From Siderastrea radians (lineage: Eukaryota; Cnidaria; Anthozoa; Scleractinia; Rhizangiidae): a DNA stretch of 64,000 bases. This document shows, piece after piece, positions 1-12,100 of this stretch. The translations under genes were made by a program, and so were the position numbers. The notes under the pieces were generated by a model. The model was not told the DNA's origin and did no database searches. It worked only from the letters and a program-made list of their open reading frames with translations. The DNA is taken from the NCBI GenBank assembly GCA_964017195.1, contig OZ024889.1, positions 53,414,711 through 53,478,710 on the forward strand. The letters are read 5' to 3'. Position 1 is the first letter of the stretch. Each line of letters begins with the position of its first letter.

Positions 1-91
1 TTACAGACATCAGTTTTGATGTCACATTGCAATGTTAATCTACACTTCTTTCACAGGGCTTAAATTGTACGGAAAAGGAACGTCTTCTTAC

Positions 92-132
92 CCATGGTAG
101 CCAATTCCCACAGAAATACTCCGAAAGACCAT
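92..132 (-). CDS. Gene A exon 17: 41-bp micro-exon, alpha-F helix
   Basis: Reads [14 protein letters not shown] after TTTTAG and before GTAAGA. With the split valine codon it continues SDV|WSFGV. The same 41-bp exon occurs at 51821-51861 (gene B) and, damaged, at 41097-41137 (copy C). It is the last gene A exon in the window; the next two exons expected from gene B are off the left edge. Confidence 0.88.
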
Positions 133-3100
133 CTAAAACACAACGAATAAAATTCTAGATTAAAATAAATTGTCACAAATGTAGTTTCCTAGATTTAACT
201 GAATGAAGAAAAGTCGAATTTTCCATTTTCACACCAATGCTGACCACATTTCAACAGTTTGGCGCTTGAGACAACATTGAAAAGGGGAAGGAGAAGCCAA
301 CGATCACCAACTGTTTCAAGGTTTGCGGCCGGGATTGTAGTAAACAGCTGTACTCGTCCGTGTTTTCTGTAAACGATAGTCAATTTTACTATTGACTCAT
401 TGAAAACCCCGCGTTTTAGACAACTAAATGACTGAATCAAGAAACAACGATGTTAATCAACTACACAGAAAATCCCAATAAATTTCATTTAGTTCAAGGA
501 CACTGTGTACGATATGATATTAGTAAAAAGCAGAGAGGAATGAGTTCATTTAGCGCATTGATAGACCACGGTAACTTTCCAAAAATCATCTATATTTTTA
601 GAGATTAAATTTTAAGTTCTGTTTCGGTGTAAAAATACATCAGCACTCAGTCTCTATGAACAACAGCCAACGCCACGTTCATTTTGTTGTCATCCTAGTT
701 TAGTTGTTAAATATGACCGTTAAAGATGATTGTGGTCACCACGAGACCAGTGTACAAGTGGTGAAGAGCCTGCATGAGTCAGTGGTAAACAATACATTTA
801 TAATTTAAATTGTCCTACCTATATATACGTTGTAAGAGATTATGCTGAATACTTACACGTCACTCTTAGAACTATATATGCCGTTCCTTAGCGCCTCGGG
901 TGCCGTCCATTTGACGGGCAGTTTTTTTGTGGTCTTTACCTCGTATATCTCATCATCACTCGTGTGACGCAGCAGACCGAAATCAGCAATCTTCACGGTC
1001 CTGCCTTCACCAAGAAGAACGTTACGGGCAGCTAAATCACGATGAACAAATCCTTTGCTGGCCAAATAATCCTGTATATAGAACAGGGATAAAAGGCTAA
1101 GTAAACAAGACATAAGCTGTCACTGTGGGGAAAGGAAATCTAAAGAAACGAGACCCATACATAAATTATAAAAAGACAGACCGTGAAAAAGTAACATTGG
1201 GATCTTAAGTACCGGATGATACCTATAATTATTATAAAGGCTGGCATAGAATATCACGACCAAGCAGGTGCTCTGTACGTGTGCGAAAGTGTATTTTATA
1301 ATATATGTTAAACTTTGTTTTGCTTTCGACTTATTTTCTGCCGTTTTCTATAGGTTGAGAAGTTACACAAGTTTAGCAAAAATTTTCTGTTATCAGTACT
1401 TTTCTTTTGATAAGTTAACAAAATTTAGCATAATCCAATTATTATTGGCGTCTGCATAGTGAGCTCTATAAATTTGAGTGAAACGTTTAGGCAAAGGATA
1501 TCTCTAAAAGCAAGAACGGGGAATCGAGGAACGGGGAACGGGGAATCTCTAAAATAGGGAATCTCTAAAACGGGGAATCTCTAAAATAGTGAATCTCTAA
1601 AATAGGGAATCTCTAAAATAAGGAATCTCTAAAATAGGGAATCTCTAAAACAGGGAATCTCTAAAATAGGGAATCTCTAAAAACGGGGAATCTCTAAAAT
1701 AGGGAATCTCTAAAACGGGGAATCTCTAAAATAGGGAATCTCTAAAACGGGGAATCTCTAGAATAGGGAATCTCTAAAATGGGGAATCTCAAAAATGGGG
1801 AATCAGTAAAACGGGGAATCTCTAAAATAGGGAATCTGTAAAACGGGCAATCTTTAAAATAGGGAATCTCTAAAACGGGTAATCTCTAAAATAGGGAATC
1901 TCTGAAACGGGGAATCTCTAAAATAGGGAATCTCTGAAATGGCTAACCTTCAAATCATAGCATCGGTTCCTTGGAAGCTCAGCTCAGTGGGGCCAAAAGG
2001 TCAAGGTCGCACATTATGAGTGATAGATTTCGCTGACTTTGTAGGATTCTGGTATTCATGGCTGGCAAGCTAGCTGTTGATGTACGATCGGATCTCAGAC
2101 GTCCCTTGAGAAGGGTTTTTAAGCTCTCTTCACGGACCATTGATTTCACTCCGCGGTTTGAAAAAAATAACCACGTGATCACAAGTTTATGGACTGCAAG
2201 ATTGGCCAAGATCGGCAACGCTCAACTTTCGATGAATGAATTTTTACCCGCCGTAACATTTCTTGCCCTTAATAACACTTTTCCTGAATTTTTCCTCAAG
2301 TTTATGTTTACAACTAGTATAGGGCGACCTTTTATTTCAGGAACGGCGTTACTTGAGAGAGTATTTATGATGATTGCGAGCTGAGATTCATCCATCGCAT
2401 TTTCAAGTTTACAGATCTTGGGTCAGCTTGTGGTCATCGAATTTGTGATCGTGTGATCCTTTTTTTCAAACGCATGGAGTGAAATCAATGGTCCATGGAG
2501 CGAACCAACCCCTCCCCTCCCCCCATAAAACGTCTGAGATCTGTGAGACTTATAAATGCACGTGAAAAACGTATTTACTGTAATTGCAAGAGTCTGTTTG
2601 GCTTACTTGAGCAAATCGATTCATTTGGTAACAAGAAACATATAGCGTAAGGTAACTTCCTTAACCCTATTTCGCCTGGGCTGTTTTTGAGTTTCTGAGC
2701 CTGGGGGGGGGGCACAAAGTGCCCCCCCCTACAGATCTCGAAAAGTATTAACGCTCTTGTGATGAAACTTGGCACGTATTTAGTACGTCATTAGCTTAAC
2801 AGATTGGTATTATGACGTGTCAATCATGTCGTGTCATGACGTCATAATGGCGTCACAAGCCCGCCATTTTGAATTTTAGGCCGCCATCTTGGATCCCAAA
2901 CCTGCAGTCATACAGTTGACAATGACGACATCGAAAAATATATGAATTTGTTCTAGGAAACATACTTAATCAAAATGAGCACAAAAAAGCAAAGGATTAC
3001 CTTTTTCTTACAAACTGAGGGTAAAAACTGAAAAAACGACTGAAAAAACGACCGAAAATAGTCAAAATACACTCCTGAGAAGACGGTTGCTATGGAAACG

Positions 3101-6100
3101 TCAATCATCATAGACACGTCATTGACACAGGAAAATATTCTCTGATAAATTTTAGGAAAGGTCACGAGATTTGGTGATTATTCGGCCAGCCGTTTAAAAG
3201 TTATAGCTCGTTAAAGTCAGCGCGGGCACAATGTGCCCCCCCCCCAGGCTAAATAGGGTTAATCAAGTTCTTTAAGCAGTGCTTCCATTAATTTGTAACA
3301 AAGCTGTAATTTGTTTAACCGCGAACACAAAATCGAATGGAACGAAACAAAACGAAAAAGAAATAAAACGAAACAAAAGAGGAAAGACGAAAAAGGAACA
3401 TAAATTAAATTCGCGTACGTAGTCTGCGTACATATACACGAATTGACGGAAGGAATAATTCATGTTTGCACGCAGGCGATGTCCGAAATTAAAAATATTT
3501 CGCACGTGCACCGGTACCACAGTTTCTACTCCATGAGTCTCCTATGTGCATTTGGGTCATCACGCAACGCTCCGTTGTGACGACCCAAATAACGGCTGCG
3601 TAGGCTCTGTTTAACAAAAATGAAGGCCGACGAGTATAGGTCGTAAACACTTCAGGAAGGCTACCAAAAATCTGTAAGTTGTTCTGGTGATGATAAAGTG
3701 GTGATGATAAAGTTCAAGTGAAACGCTGGGTTGAAAAGAAAATTACCCCGCCGTGGAAAGTATACAGCTTAGGACAGCTCGCTATTGACGGAACACCAAG
3801 TTCATAATCAACTTAGTGTTGCATATTCCACTGAGTTAACAAATTGCGGAAAAGTGTTGCTTACATTCAAAATTTTCGAGGGAAATTTTTGCGAAATTCG
3901 ATTAGCCCCGCAGATTCCCCGTTTTAGAGATTCCCTATTTTAGAGATTCCCCGTTTTAGAGATTCCCCGTTTTAGAGATTCCCTATTTTAGAGATTCCCC
4001 GTTCCCCATTCCCCGTTCACCGTTTCCCCTTCCTCACCTCCCCCTTCCTGCTTTTAGAGATAGCCTTTCGGCAAATAACTCAAGAACGGTGTACCGCACA
4101 GACCTGAGACTTGAAGAAGTTGTTTAATTATTCATTTTTTGTAACATTTGAATTCGTAGCTTCTGTTATTGAATGGTTTCGAATTTATTTTTTGATGGTG
4201 TGACAGTGAAAACCGGCAATATAATGAAACAGTTGTATAATGAACAGTTATCCCAGTGGTACATGCACTCAAAGCAAACTCTACGGTTTGTGCCTGTTGG
4301 GTGTAAGCTATTGTACTATTTGATGGCATAGAACAAACGTTAAATATGTTAAAGGAGAAGAGAAGGAAAAGCTAAGGGGAAGCTTATTTATTTAAGTTTA
4401 AACGTAAGTTTAAGTTGGTAGGTCTTACCATCCCGTGAGCTGTTTGCCACGCAAAGCAAAGAAGATCCTCAGCCGAGATAACATTATCGTTGTTATCATC
4501 ATCAGGAGAAATGGTGATCTTAACTTCTGTGTTTTCCTTGATGATTGCAATGGAACCTTCTTCATGAGTTTCATTTTTGTTGTCTTCAGGTTTCATTGGA
4601 ACGTGGACCTCTTCCAGGGTGGGCACAATCAGTTGGTCTACTTCTTCGTTACCATTCAAAGGATTTGTTTGGCACGAGATGTTTTGTTGAGGTAAAATGT
4701 TCATATCTAAGCTGCTAATGTTACTCTTCTTTGTTTCTTTGTTGTCGTCTTCCATTTTTCGTATTTCGCCTTCTTCTGTTTGTTTCATTTTCTCGTCGCC
4801 CCCTATCACAACGCTCATTTCATTGTTTACTCCTGAACCTTCGAAGGTGCTAGACAGTCTCAAGGCTTCTTCACTACCAGTGTTCAAGCAAGCATCTAGA
4901 ATATGTTCCTGCTCCTGAGCGTTTGGCCCCCCGCTACTTAGTGTCATACACCAAGCTCCAGTGTTGATTTGCCGGGTAGTGTTGGTTTTCGTTTTTATTT
5001 CCTTGTCGTCTTGGACCTCATTTATCCATTCTTTTCGCTTGCATCCAATCTTGTTTTCGTCGCCTTCGCTTTGTGCTGTTAAGCCCAATCTACCATCGTC
5101 CTTTTTGCCCTCTGCTTTTTCATCCGTTTCATATTCCTTGTTTCCTGTTTTAATTTTCCCTTCTTTCACACGTTCGTCAGAGTTATCTTCCTTGTTTGTT
5201 TGTAAGCAGCTCGTTTCGTTTTCAAAGCCGATTTGGTGAGTCTCCTTGCCTTTGAACGGGCCGATTTCTTTCAACATGAAGTCCTGAGAGTGAGCATTGA
5301 CATATCGAACGTCCGAGGCTTTATCATCATAATTTTGGGCTTCAGATTTCTTCTCTTTTCTACCTTCTTTATATTCTTTTCTCATTTCTCCTTCCTTGGC
5401 ATCTTCTTCTGAGCCATTTTCAGTATCCATGATTTCGGAGCGTACTTTTGAACCTCTGTGGTCAATATCTTCATGTTGCATTGAATGAGGTTCCAGCTCT
5501 AAAATGACGTCAACATCAATCGTATTTTTTAGCGTAAGCTGAAGAATTGAGAAAAGAAATACGAGTATTGTAAATTAAGGCCTTTATGTTGTGTTAGGTC
5601 AACGACAATCTAAAGATCTGAATTCAAAGGAGTAGATGGAAATCGAAGAGGGAAGGTTTTCGAACAGCCTAGGACCACACGGTTAAAACCATATGAGAAA
5701 TTTGAGTGATAAAATAAACTGTAACTTATTAATTTTGTTGACACTATACACTAAGATTTTCACGTTAATCTAAGGTTATTGACATTTTCATTTCTTAATA
5801 CTATTAAACTTACACCGTCAAAGTGTTACCAGTTGAACAGGTATGACCACGTACGGCAATAAACCTCCCCCTTCCTCCCAGTTCACTTCCTTTAATTTCT
5901 CCGTCCTAAAACACCATTGTGAGTCAATTGGCAGAATACAAGTACATTCTCACCTGCTGCCTTTTGTTTCTAAGCCACTGAAGAAGATCCCCATGTGGGA
6001 CATACTCCAAGATTAACATGATGGGCTCTGACCTGACCCAGTAGCCTAGCATGCTTACGACATTCCTGTGAAAACCAATTTCCTTCATGAGCTCAATTTC

Positions 6101-9100
6101 CTGAAGAAACTGTCGCCTGCTTTCCTCTCCAGCTCTTTCTGGAAACAAATGAAAACCATAAAGAGCTAGGCCAAATAAACAGACAGCTACGCGAATACAG
6201 AGAGTTTATTTCAGAATATATACCTCAGAATAATACCTAATTCCAACTACGTTGTCATGTAAAACTGAAAGCTGAAAGAATATTGGACGCAAAATATTCG
6301 CTCTGACGAGGATCTAACCCTCAAAACGTCAGCTTTTGAATCTCCTTAAGGTGGCCAAATTACCTTGTATTGACTCAATATTAAGGTGGTGTAGTTTTAC
6401 TTAGCCCTTGAAAAAGTATCTTAAAATGAGTGTCTAATGGTCAAGAGTAGACAAAAGAAAACAATATAATTAGTTTGTAATAGTGCCTAATTGTTTTAGT
6501 ATCTATTTCACGGATTAAGTAGTAAAATCACTCTGAACGGTAGAGAATGCAGTTTGCATGCCTATTTAGCCTTTTCCATTTTCTTTGTTCGTTTTGTATG
6601 ACAACGCTTTTGCAATTTAGTGTATATGATAATACTTGTATGATTTCGAAATATATTCATTGTTTGTGGCTTTTTACGTGCGAATCGTTCACGAAGATTG
6701 AATGGCCAGATGGGATTAGGGTACGCAAAGACGTTTGTGACCAGCGGGCAGCAACCGAAGGCTGACGTCCCGCCCACGCTAATACGTTTTTGGTGTCTTG
6801 AAAACGGACAAAAAGATCTTCGTCCTCACAAATCAGTCAGTCAGGCCACAGCGCGGCTGGCGAAAAGTCTAGCGACAAAGGCTCTCCATTTCACCCGGTC
6901 TTTGGACCTCTTTTTCAACTGAATTCCAGCTCAGATTATATTAAGGAGGACGCCCCTCTTACGCTATCTTCCTGGTGTCCACTGTACTGCAATTTTGGGA
7001 GTAGATGTTGCGCGTGTCCAATCCATCTCCAACGCCGCTCCATGAAAATCATACTCATGTCAACTTCATTTGTCAGCTAAAGAAGGTCGTTATTCGAGAT
7101 AGTTCTAGGCCATAATTTGCGGAGAATTTTGGGCAGGGAAGATTTGTGGTAGCTGGTTAACTTGTCAAGATCCTGTTTGACCAATTTCCACCACTCGGAA
7201 CGACAAAGTAGTGTTGATATTCTACACCTCCAATAGATCTACAGAACTTGTTTCTGTATTGTTTTGGGCCGACTTACAAACCTGCATTAGCCTTGCAAAG
7301 GTGGTTTTTTGATTTGCTGTGCCTGTTGATGATATCCTTGTTTGTGCTTCCGGCATGACTGACGACACTTCCAAGGCAGGTGAAAGAGACTATGAACTCT
7401 AGGTTGTGTCTTTCATTTTTTACTGCTTACGCCCGGGCAAAGTTAACTGACATAACTTTCGTCCTACTGCAGCTCATAGACAGCAAAACTAGCTGCCAGA
7501 GGAGGTTAAGCCTGTTGGTGTTCTCCTGGATGTTGTCGGTCGGTGTGTGAGAGACAGAGGAGCAATATCATAGAAGAGATCACCACCTTGTAATGCACAA
7601 AAAAGTATGCGTTTTCAAACAAAAACGCATTAGTGTGAACGGGGCATGGGTGTTTTCCTTTTGAAGCATTTTGAGGCAGTTATGCAATGACGGAAGCCGC
7701 CCACCACACCCCACTTGTGGTTCCGAGATTAACGTCGAACGACGGGTACCACTGCATTGTTAATTAAAATCATTGTTAAAATGATGGTGAAAGGCACTAA
7801 CTTTACTCTCCAAGTCAATTATCCTGTGTAAAAGAAGAAAAAGAGATAGTTTACATAAATAATACACTGAGGATTTACTCACCAAGTAGAACTTTTATGG
7901 CAACCACTCTTTCTTCATAGTTCTGCAATCTTTCCTCCACGGGCTTGAAAAATACTTCAGCTTTTGGTGATTCCCTCAGAACTCCTTTATGAACTTTTCC
8001 AAAAGCACCTCGACCAAGCTCCTCCATCAAGGTCACTCGCTCGGGTGGGAATTCCCGAAGCAGTAAGGGAACGATGTCAGACTTCAATCTTAATAAAATA
8101 ATATACTGATTTCATTAAGCAAGTAATCACGTGTAAGTATAATGCGCTCCTAACTAATCAGGTTATCTATATTGCAGTTAACATTGAAGCCTCTGACTGT
8201 TGTGATTGCGTTTTCAGGGCATACGGTCCTTTGCCAGTTCCTTCTTACACATAATCCATGTTGAAAGTACCGCCCTAATACGTGTTATACTGTCGCGATC
8301 ATGAGGAAGTAAAGGCAACATGCTGCCAATTATTGCCTTCACTTCAGGCATTCTCTCAGTGTTTGAGGATTGGAATGATTCTAGAAACTGTTTTAGGACT
8401 AATATCACAACCCATAAGTGACTGGGTACTTTTCATTTTTCCCTTAAAAAAGTTCTTTTTGACACATGTTGATTTGTACAGTATATGAAATTAACACTTA
8501 ATCCACGCTTTAAAATGGCACATCATGCATTGGTCAGTTTAATTACTTGAGTAGGAGGAGCATCAATTTTGTAACAGGAATGAAATCTATGATTTCTATT
8601 ACTTTGCTCTACCTTCCTGGATGATTCTTAGGGCCTGATTACATGGAGAGACGTGGTCCTCCTAGCAGGGACCACGCGAGGGGTGGGCGGACGGGGCTTT
8701 AACCCCCCCCCCCAACTGTTTGGTGCCATTGAAAAAATAAATAAAAAAGTTAGAGAATCAATCAGTTTCAGGGTTAGTCTGTTCTCAGTTTTCCCCAGTT
8801 AGATCTAATTTTCATTGCATATAGACCAAACAGGAACGGAATACTCAAGACCCAAGTGTTCAAATCGATCGCCTTGCTCTCATTTGGCTTTATTAGTTGA
8901 AACTCATATGCACTCTAGGGGACTATCGAAGCCTTTGAACCTGCTCAGATTGTAAGTCACTTGAATTGATGGAAGTTGAAACTGTTGCTCTCGTTTTGCC
9001 TATAACTCTTGTGAACTGTCATTGACTCTTTTCTGCTCTTAAAGAGTTTGAACTTTTGTTGACTCTCGTTCTTGTCTGCCCCGGGCATTACCGACATTAC

Positions 9101-12100
9101 GGTCGTCACTTCTTCAAGTATCGCTATGCACGTAAACTTTGCGTCTAGGAAAGCTGCCGAAACATGTCTTTCCCTCAGTTGTAACGATGACAAATAAAGG
9201 CGTTCAGCAGTTAAGACATACCGACAGACTGGCTTTGGTGAAATATGTATTTCATGATACTAAACTCAGCTTTCTCAGTTGGCTTTGTTCTGTAATGATA
9301 AAATATTGTACAGGTTTGCTTGTACAAGTTTTAAGAAAAATGTTTAGGTTTATATCATGCCAGACTCGTCTTAAAATGTGAGTAGAGATCAAAGAACATG
9401 TCAAGGTCCATTATTTTGGGACTGTGTAAACTGACTTGGCACACTTGGCCGCCCTAGATGCATTGTTGGAGAAAGTTTTCGCGTAAGGCTGCCCCCCCCC
9501 CCCCGCCTACCCCCTTACACTTGAGCGATCCAGTTAGCCCCCACTTTCAAATAGACCGCGCGGTCCCTGCTTAGGGTTAGAAGGGGTTAGAAGGTAGGCC
9601 CTTTACATGCAAAGGGTTATCCCTAGGGTTATCATTTCGGTTAAAGTCGAGGTCTATAACCTGACTCTATCGCTTCGACGTCGCGTCGTTAAATTCGCAC
9701 TACGTTTTTTTTTTATTTTCAAGATGTACCTAATTCATTCCTCGACAGCTTCTTTGGGTTGTTGGGTGCTCATACTGACTGCGCCGTCACTGCTCTTTTG
9801 CATTTTGATTTTCTTGTTGTTTCTCCTTGTGGCTGTCTCTCGACAACTATATTTTGGAGTGACGACTCGCTTTGTTTCCTTCTTTCTGCTTATTTGATTT
9901 TGCGAACAGACAAGGACGAAAATATTCCCCTGGTTTTACCGCACGAAGCCATTTCATGAGTTCGGTGGGTATGTGACTCACCCTACCTCGAGCTTTTGCA
10001 CGCCTTAAACAAACAAATATTGGTCACGCTAGGAGAGTTTCCCCAAAAGCAGATAGGCTATCCCTCGCCCTAGGGAGACCCCACTTGTCATGGAAACGAA
10101 ACTGGGAAATACAGTAGTTAGAGAAGGGTAACTCTTCTAGATGGCTCAATCTCCCTTCATGTAAATTATTAAAATATCTTCCGGTAGTATTTCAATAACA
10201 TGAATTATCGTACCTCTTTGAGGCGGGATTTCCGCGTACCTTCCTTTTATTCCTCCTGTAGCAAATGACCACCAAAATTATTACAGCAACAACAAATCCA
10301 GCAACTATGCCAGATATCTCTGTAGAATTATTATTAACGATGTCTGCACCCTTTTTGGTGGATAATGTTTCCTCAGTTTTAACTGCAAGATAAAATGTAA
10401 GTGTATTTTTTCAGTATACGTTTTATGTTGTAAATAAATCGGATCGTGAGTCATATGCGACAAGACTTTAACGTTAACAACGTGATCGTTGCGTGCTAAA
10501 AATGTAAGCTGATCTACTTGAAACTCGAAATAAATGTCTTCGCGTCCTGATATCGTGTGACCAAGAAAGGTAATCAGTAATCAGAATTTAAAAACTGAAC
10601 AATTTTATTAATCTTTAACACGAAATGTATCGTACAGCTACTGAAAAGGGACACAGATTGGAAACAGGAGACGGAAGCGCGCAGGATAGTAAAACGTTTG
10701 ATTTGTGGTCGAAAAGAAATATGCACTGTTTGTCATCATACTCTACTCGACAGAAAGGTGCGAACCTTCCACGAAATTTGAAAACGGTTTCTTTCTTTCT
10801 TTCTTTCTTGTTTGCTCGACGTTCTAATAAAGCGCAAGGTAGCTAGGCTATCACCAGTGTTATATGAAGATCTTACAAACTTTTTTCTTCTTACGATATT
10901 TTTACACATGCAACGAAAGTGAACACGTTTATTTTACCTAGTAAGACTCGGTATAGCAAAAAAAAAAAAAACAGGACAGCTTCAAGTTAATAGGTTACCT
11001 TGTACAAGTAATAAGGAGGTTGATATAAGAATAAAAGATTGTAATTATGCCTTAATTTAGCATAAGGAAAATGACCAAGTACATGTATTGTACTGTTGCC
11101 ACAAGTTTCCGCAGTCAACCAAATGTCTCGTTCTCCCTCGTTTTAAGAGAAAAAAGTTGAAGCTAATATCCCACCTGTGTTGGTTTTTACTTGCCAATAG
11201 TCTGACCAGTCACTTTCCATTTTGCCAGTATGCGCGGACACTGCAAATTCATATTTCGTGTCACACAGGAGCCGAATATAAAAGAAGGTTTTTGCAACTT
11301 GGGAAACGGAAGTTTGTCGCCAGTCAGTTTCATTATGCTGTGAACTTGCTTCTCTGTAGTGTATTATGTACTCCGTGGTGGGGCATGCATCATTTCTTGG
11401 AGGGCTCCATGTGAGGTTGATATTGCAACCATTTATATCAGTTCCTTTGTTGTTAATAACAGGAGGTGTCGGTTTTCCTTGAAAGATGAAAAAATTTATA
11501 CGTAAGAAATTGTTTTCCCTTATATGAAACGCACACCATCTTAAGGGAAGGCCTCTTAGGCAAGATTTTCTGGTATGTTAACATACGTAATGACAAGGTG
11601 AGCTATGGACAGGTGAAAGACTGAATCAATTCAGAGTCATCTTGCTTCAAATTACGATTTACCTTGCTTAAACTACACTTTTCATTTATCATTTAATTGA
11701 ATTTCTTTGTCCGAAAAAGGTATTCCTCAAGACAAAATACACCATTCGTTTCTTATATTAGAACTTCTATTACACCTTTGTAAAGTTCTTCCTCCCAGAC
11801 TGAATAAGTTCAAAATTTCTTGCTATTGAGTTTCTTACGAGAGAGAATGCGAAAACCCACGTGTAAAGTGTTACGTGTCTGTGTACAGCGTACAGCCGCG
11901 TCGGGATATGGCTACCAAATTTTGACATGTTTTGACTTGTTTTACTTCTCTTTTTGCAAATTATTAGTTACGTATTTGGTTTTAATTTAACGGTAATTTT
12001 CACAAAATTCCAGCAACAGCAAGGCAACTGTCCATAATAACCATAGCATAATATTAACCACTGGACTCTCTTTTTGTTCCTGAACCTTGAGGAGGGGAGG

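Larger units (their letters stand above)
1491..4075. mobile_element. Foldback-like element with tandem-repeat inverted arms
   Basis: The left end (about 1491-1945) begins ATATCTCTAAAAGCAAGAAC and becomes about 25 copies of a 16-bp unit, GGGAATCTCTAAAAYR. The right end (about 3905-4075) is the inverted counterpart: six to seven units in reverse complement, ending TAGAGATAGCC with the same CTCTAAAAGC-type terminus. The two arms are thus inverted repeats built from the same minisatellite, 2 kb apart, as in foldback (FB/Galileo-type) transposons. No clear target duplication was found. Lies in gene A intron 15. Between the arms are a TTAA-flanked MITE and an internal inverted repeat. Confidence 0.65.

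Noticed and set aside
1515..1945. CRISPR-like array of short repeats
   Set aside because: Units are 16 bp with no unique spacers, in a eukaryotic intron; this is a minisatellite arm.
4435..5239. Plus-strand ORFs at 4435-4695, 4697-4918 and 4961-5239
   Set aside because: Antisense of the acidic kinase-insert exon, which has splice sites and a gene B counterpart; the plus frames have neither.
8214..8408. 64-codon minus ORF upstream of the kinase N-lobe exon as an extra gene A exon
   Set aside because: The TM exon already joins the N-lobe exon in phase, as in gene B; no splice sites at suitable places and no homology.
8660..9595. Possible TIR element in gene A intron 12 with AGCAGGGACC ends
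   Set aside because: Only about 16 bp match and no target duplication was visible; could be chance.
9607..9959. Plus ORFs of 96 and 66 codons with a hydrophobic stretch
   Set aside because: No homology, overlapping frames, in an intron of a minus-strand gene.
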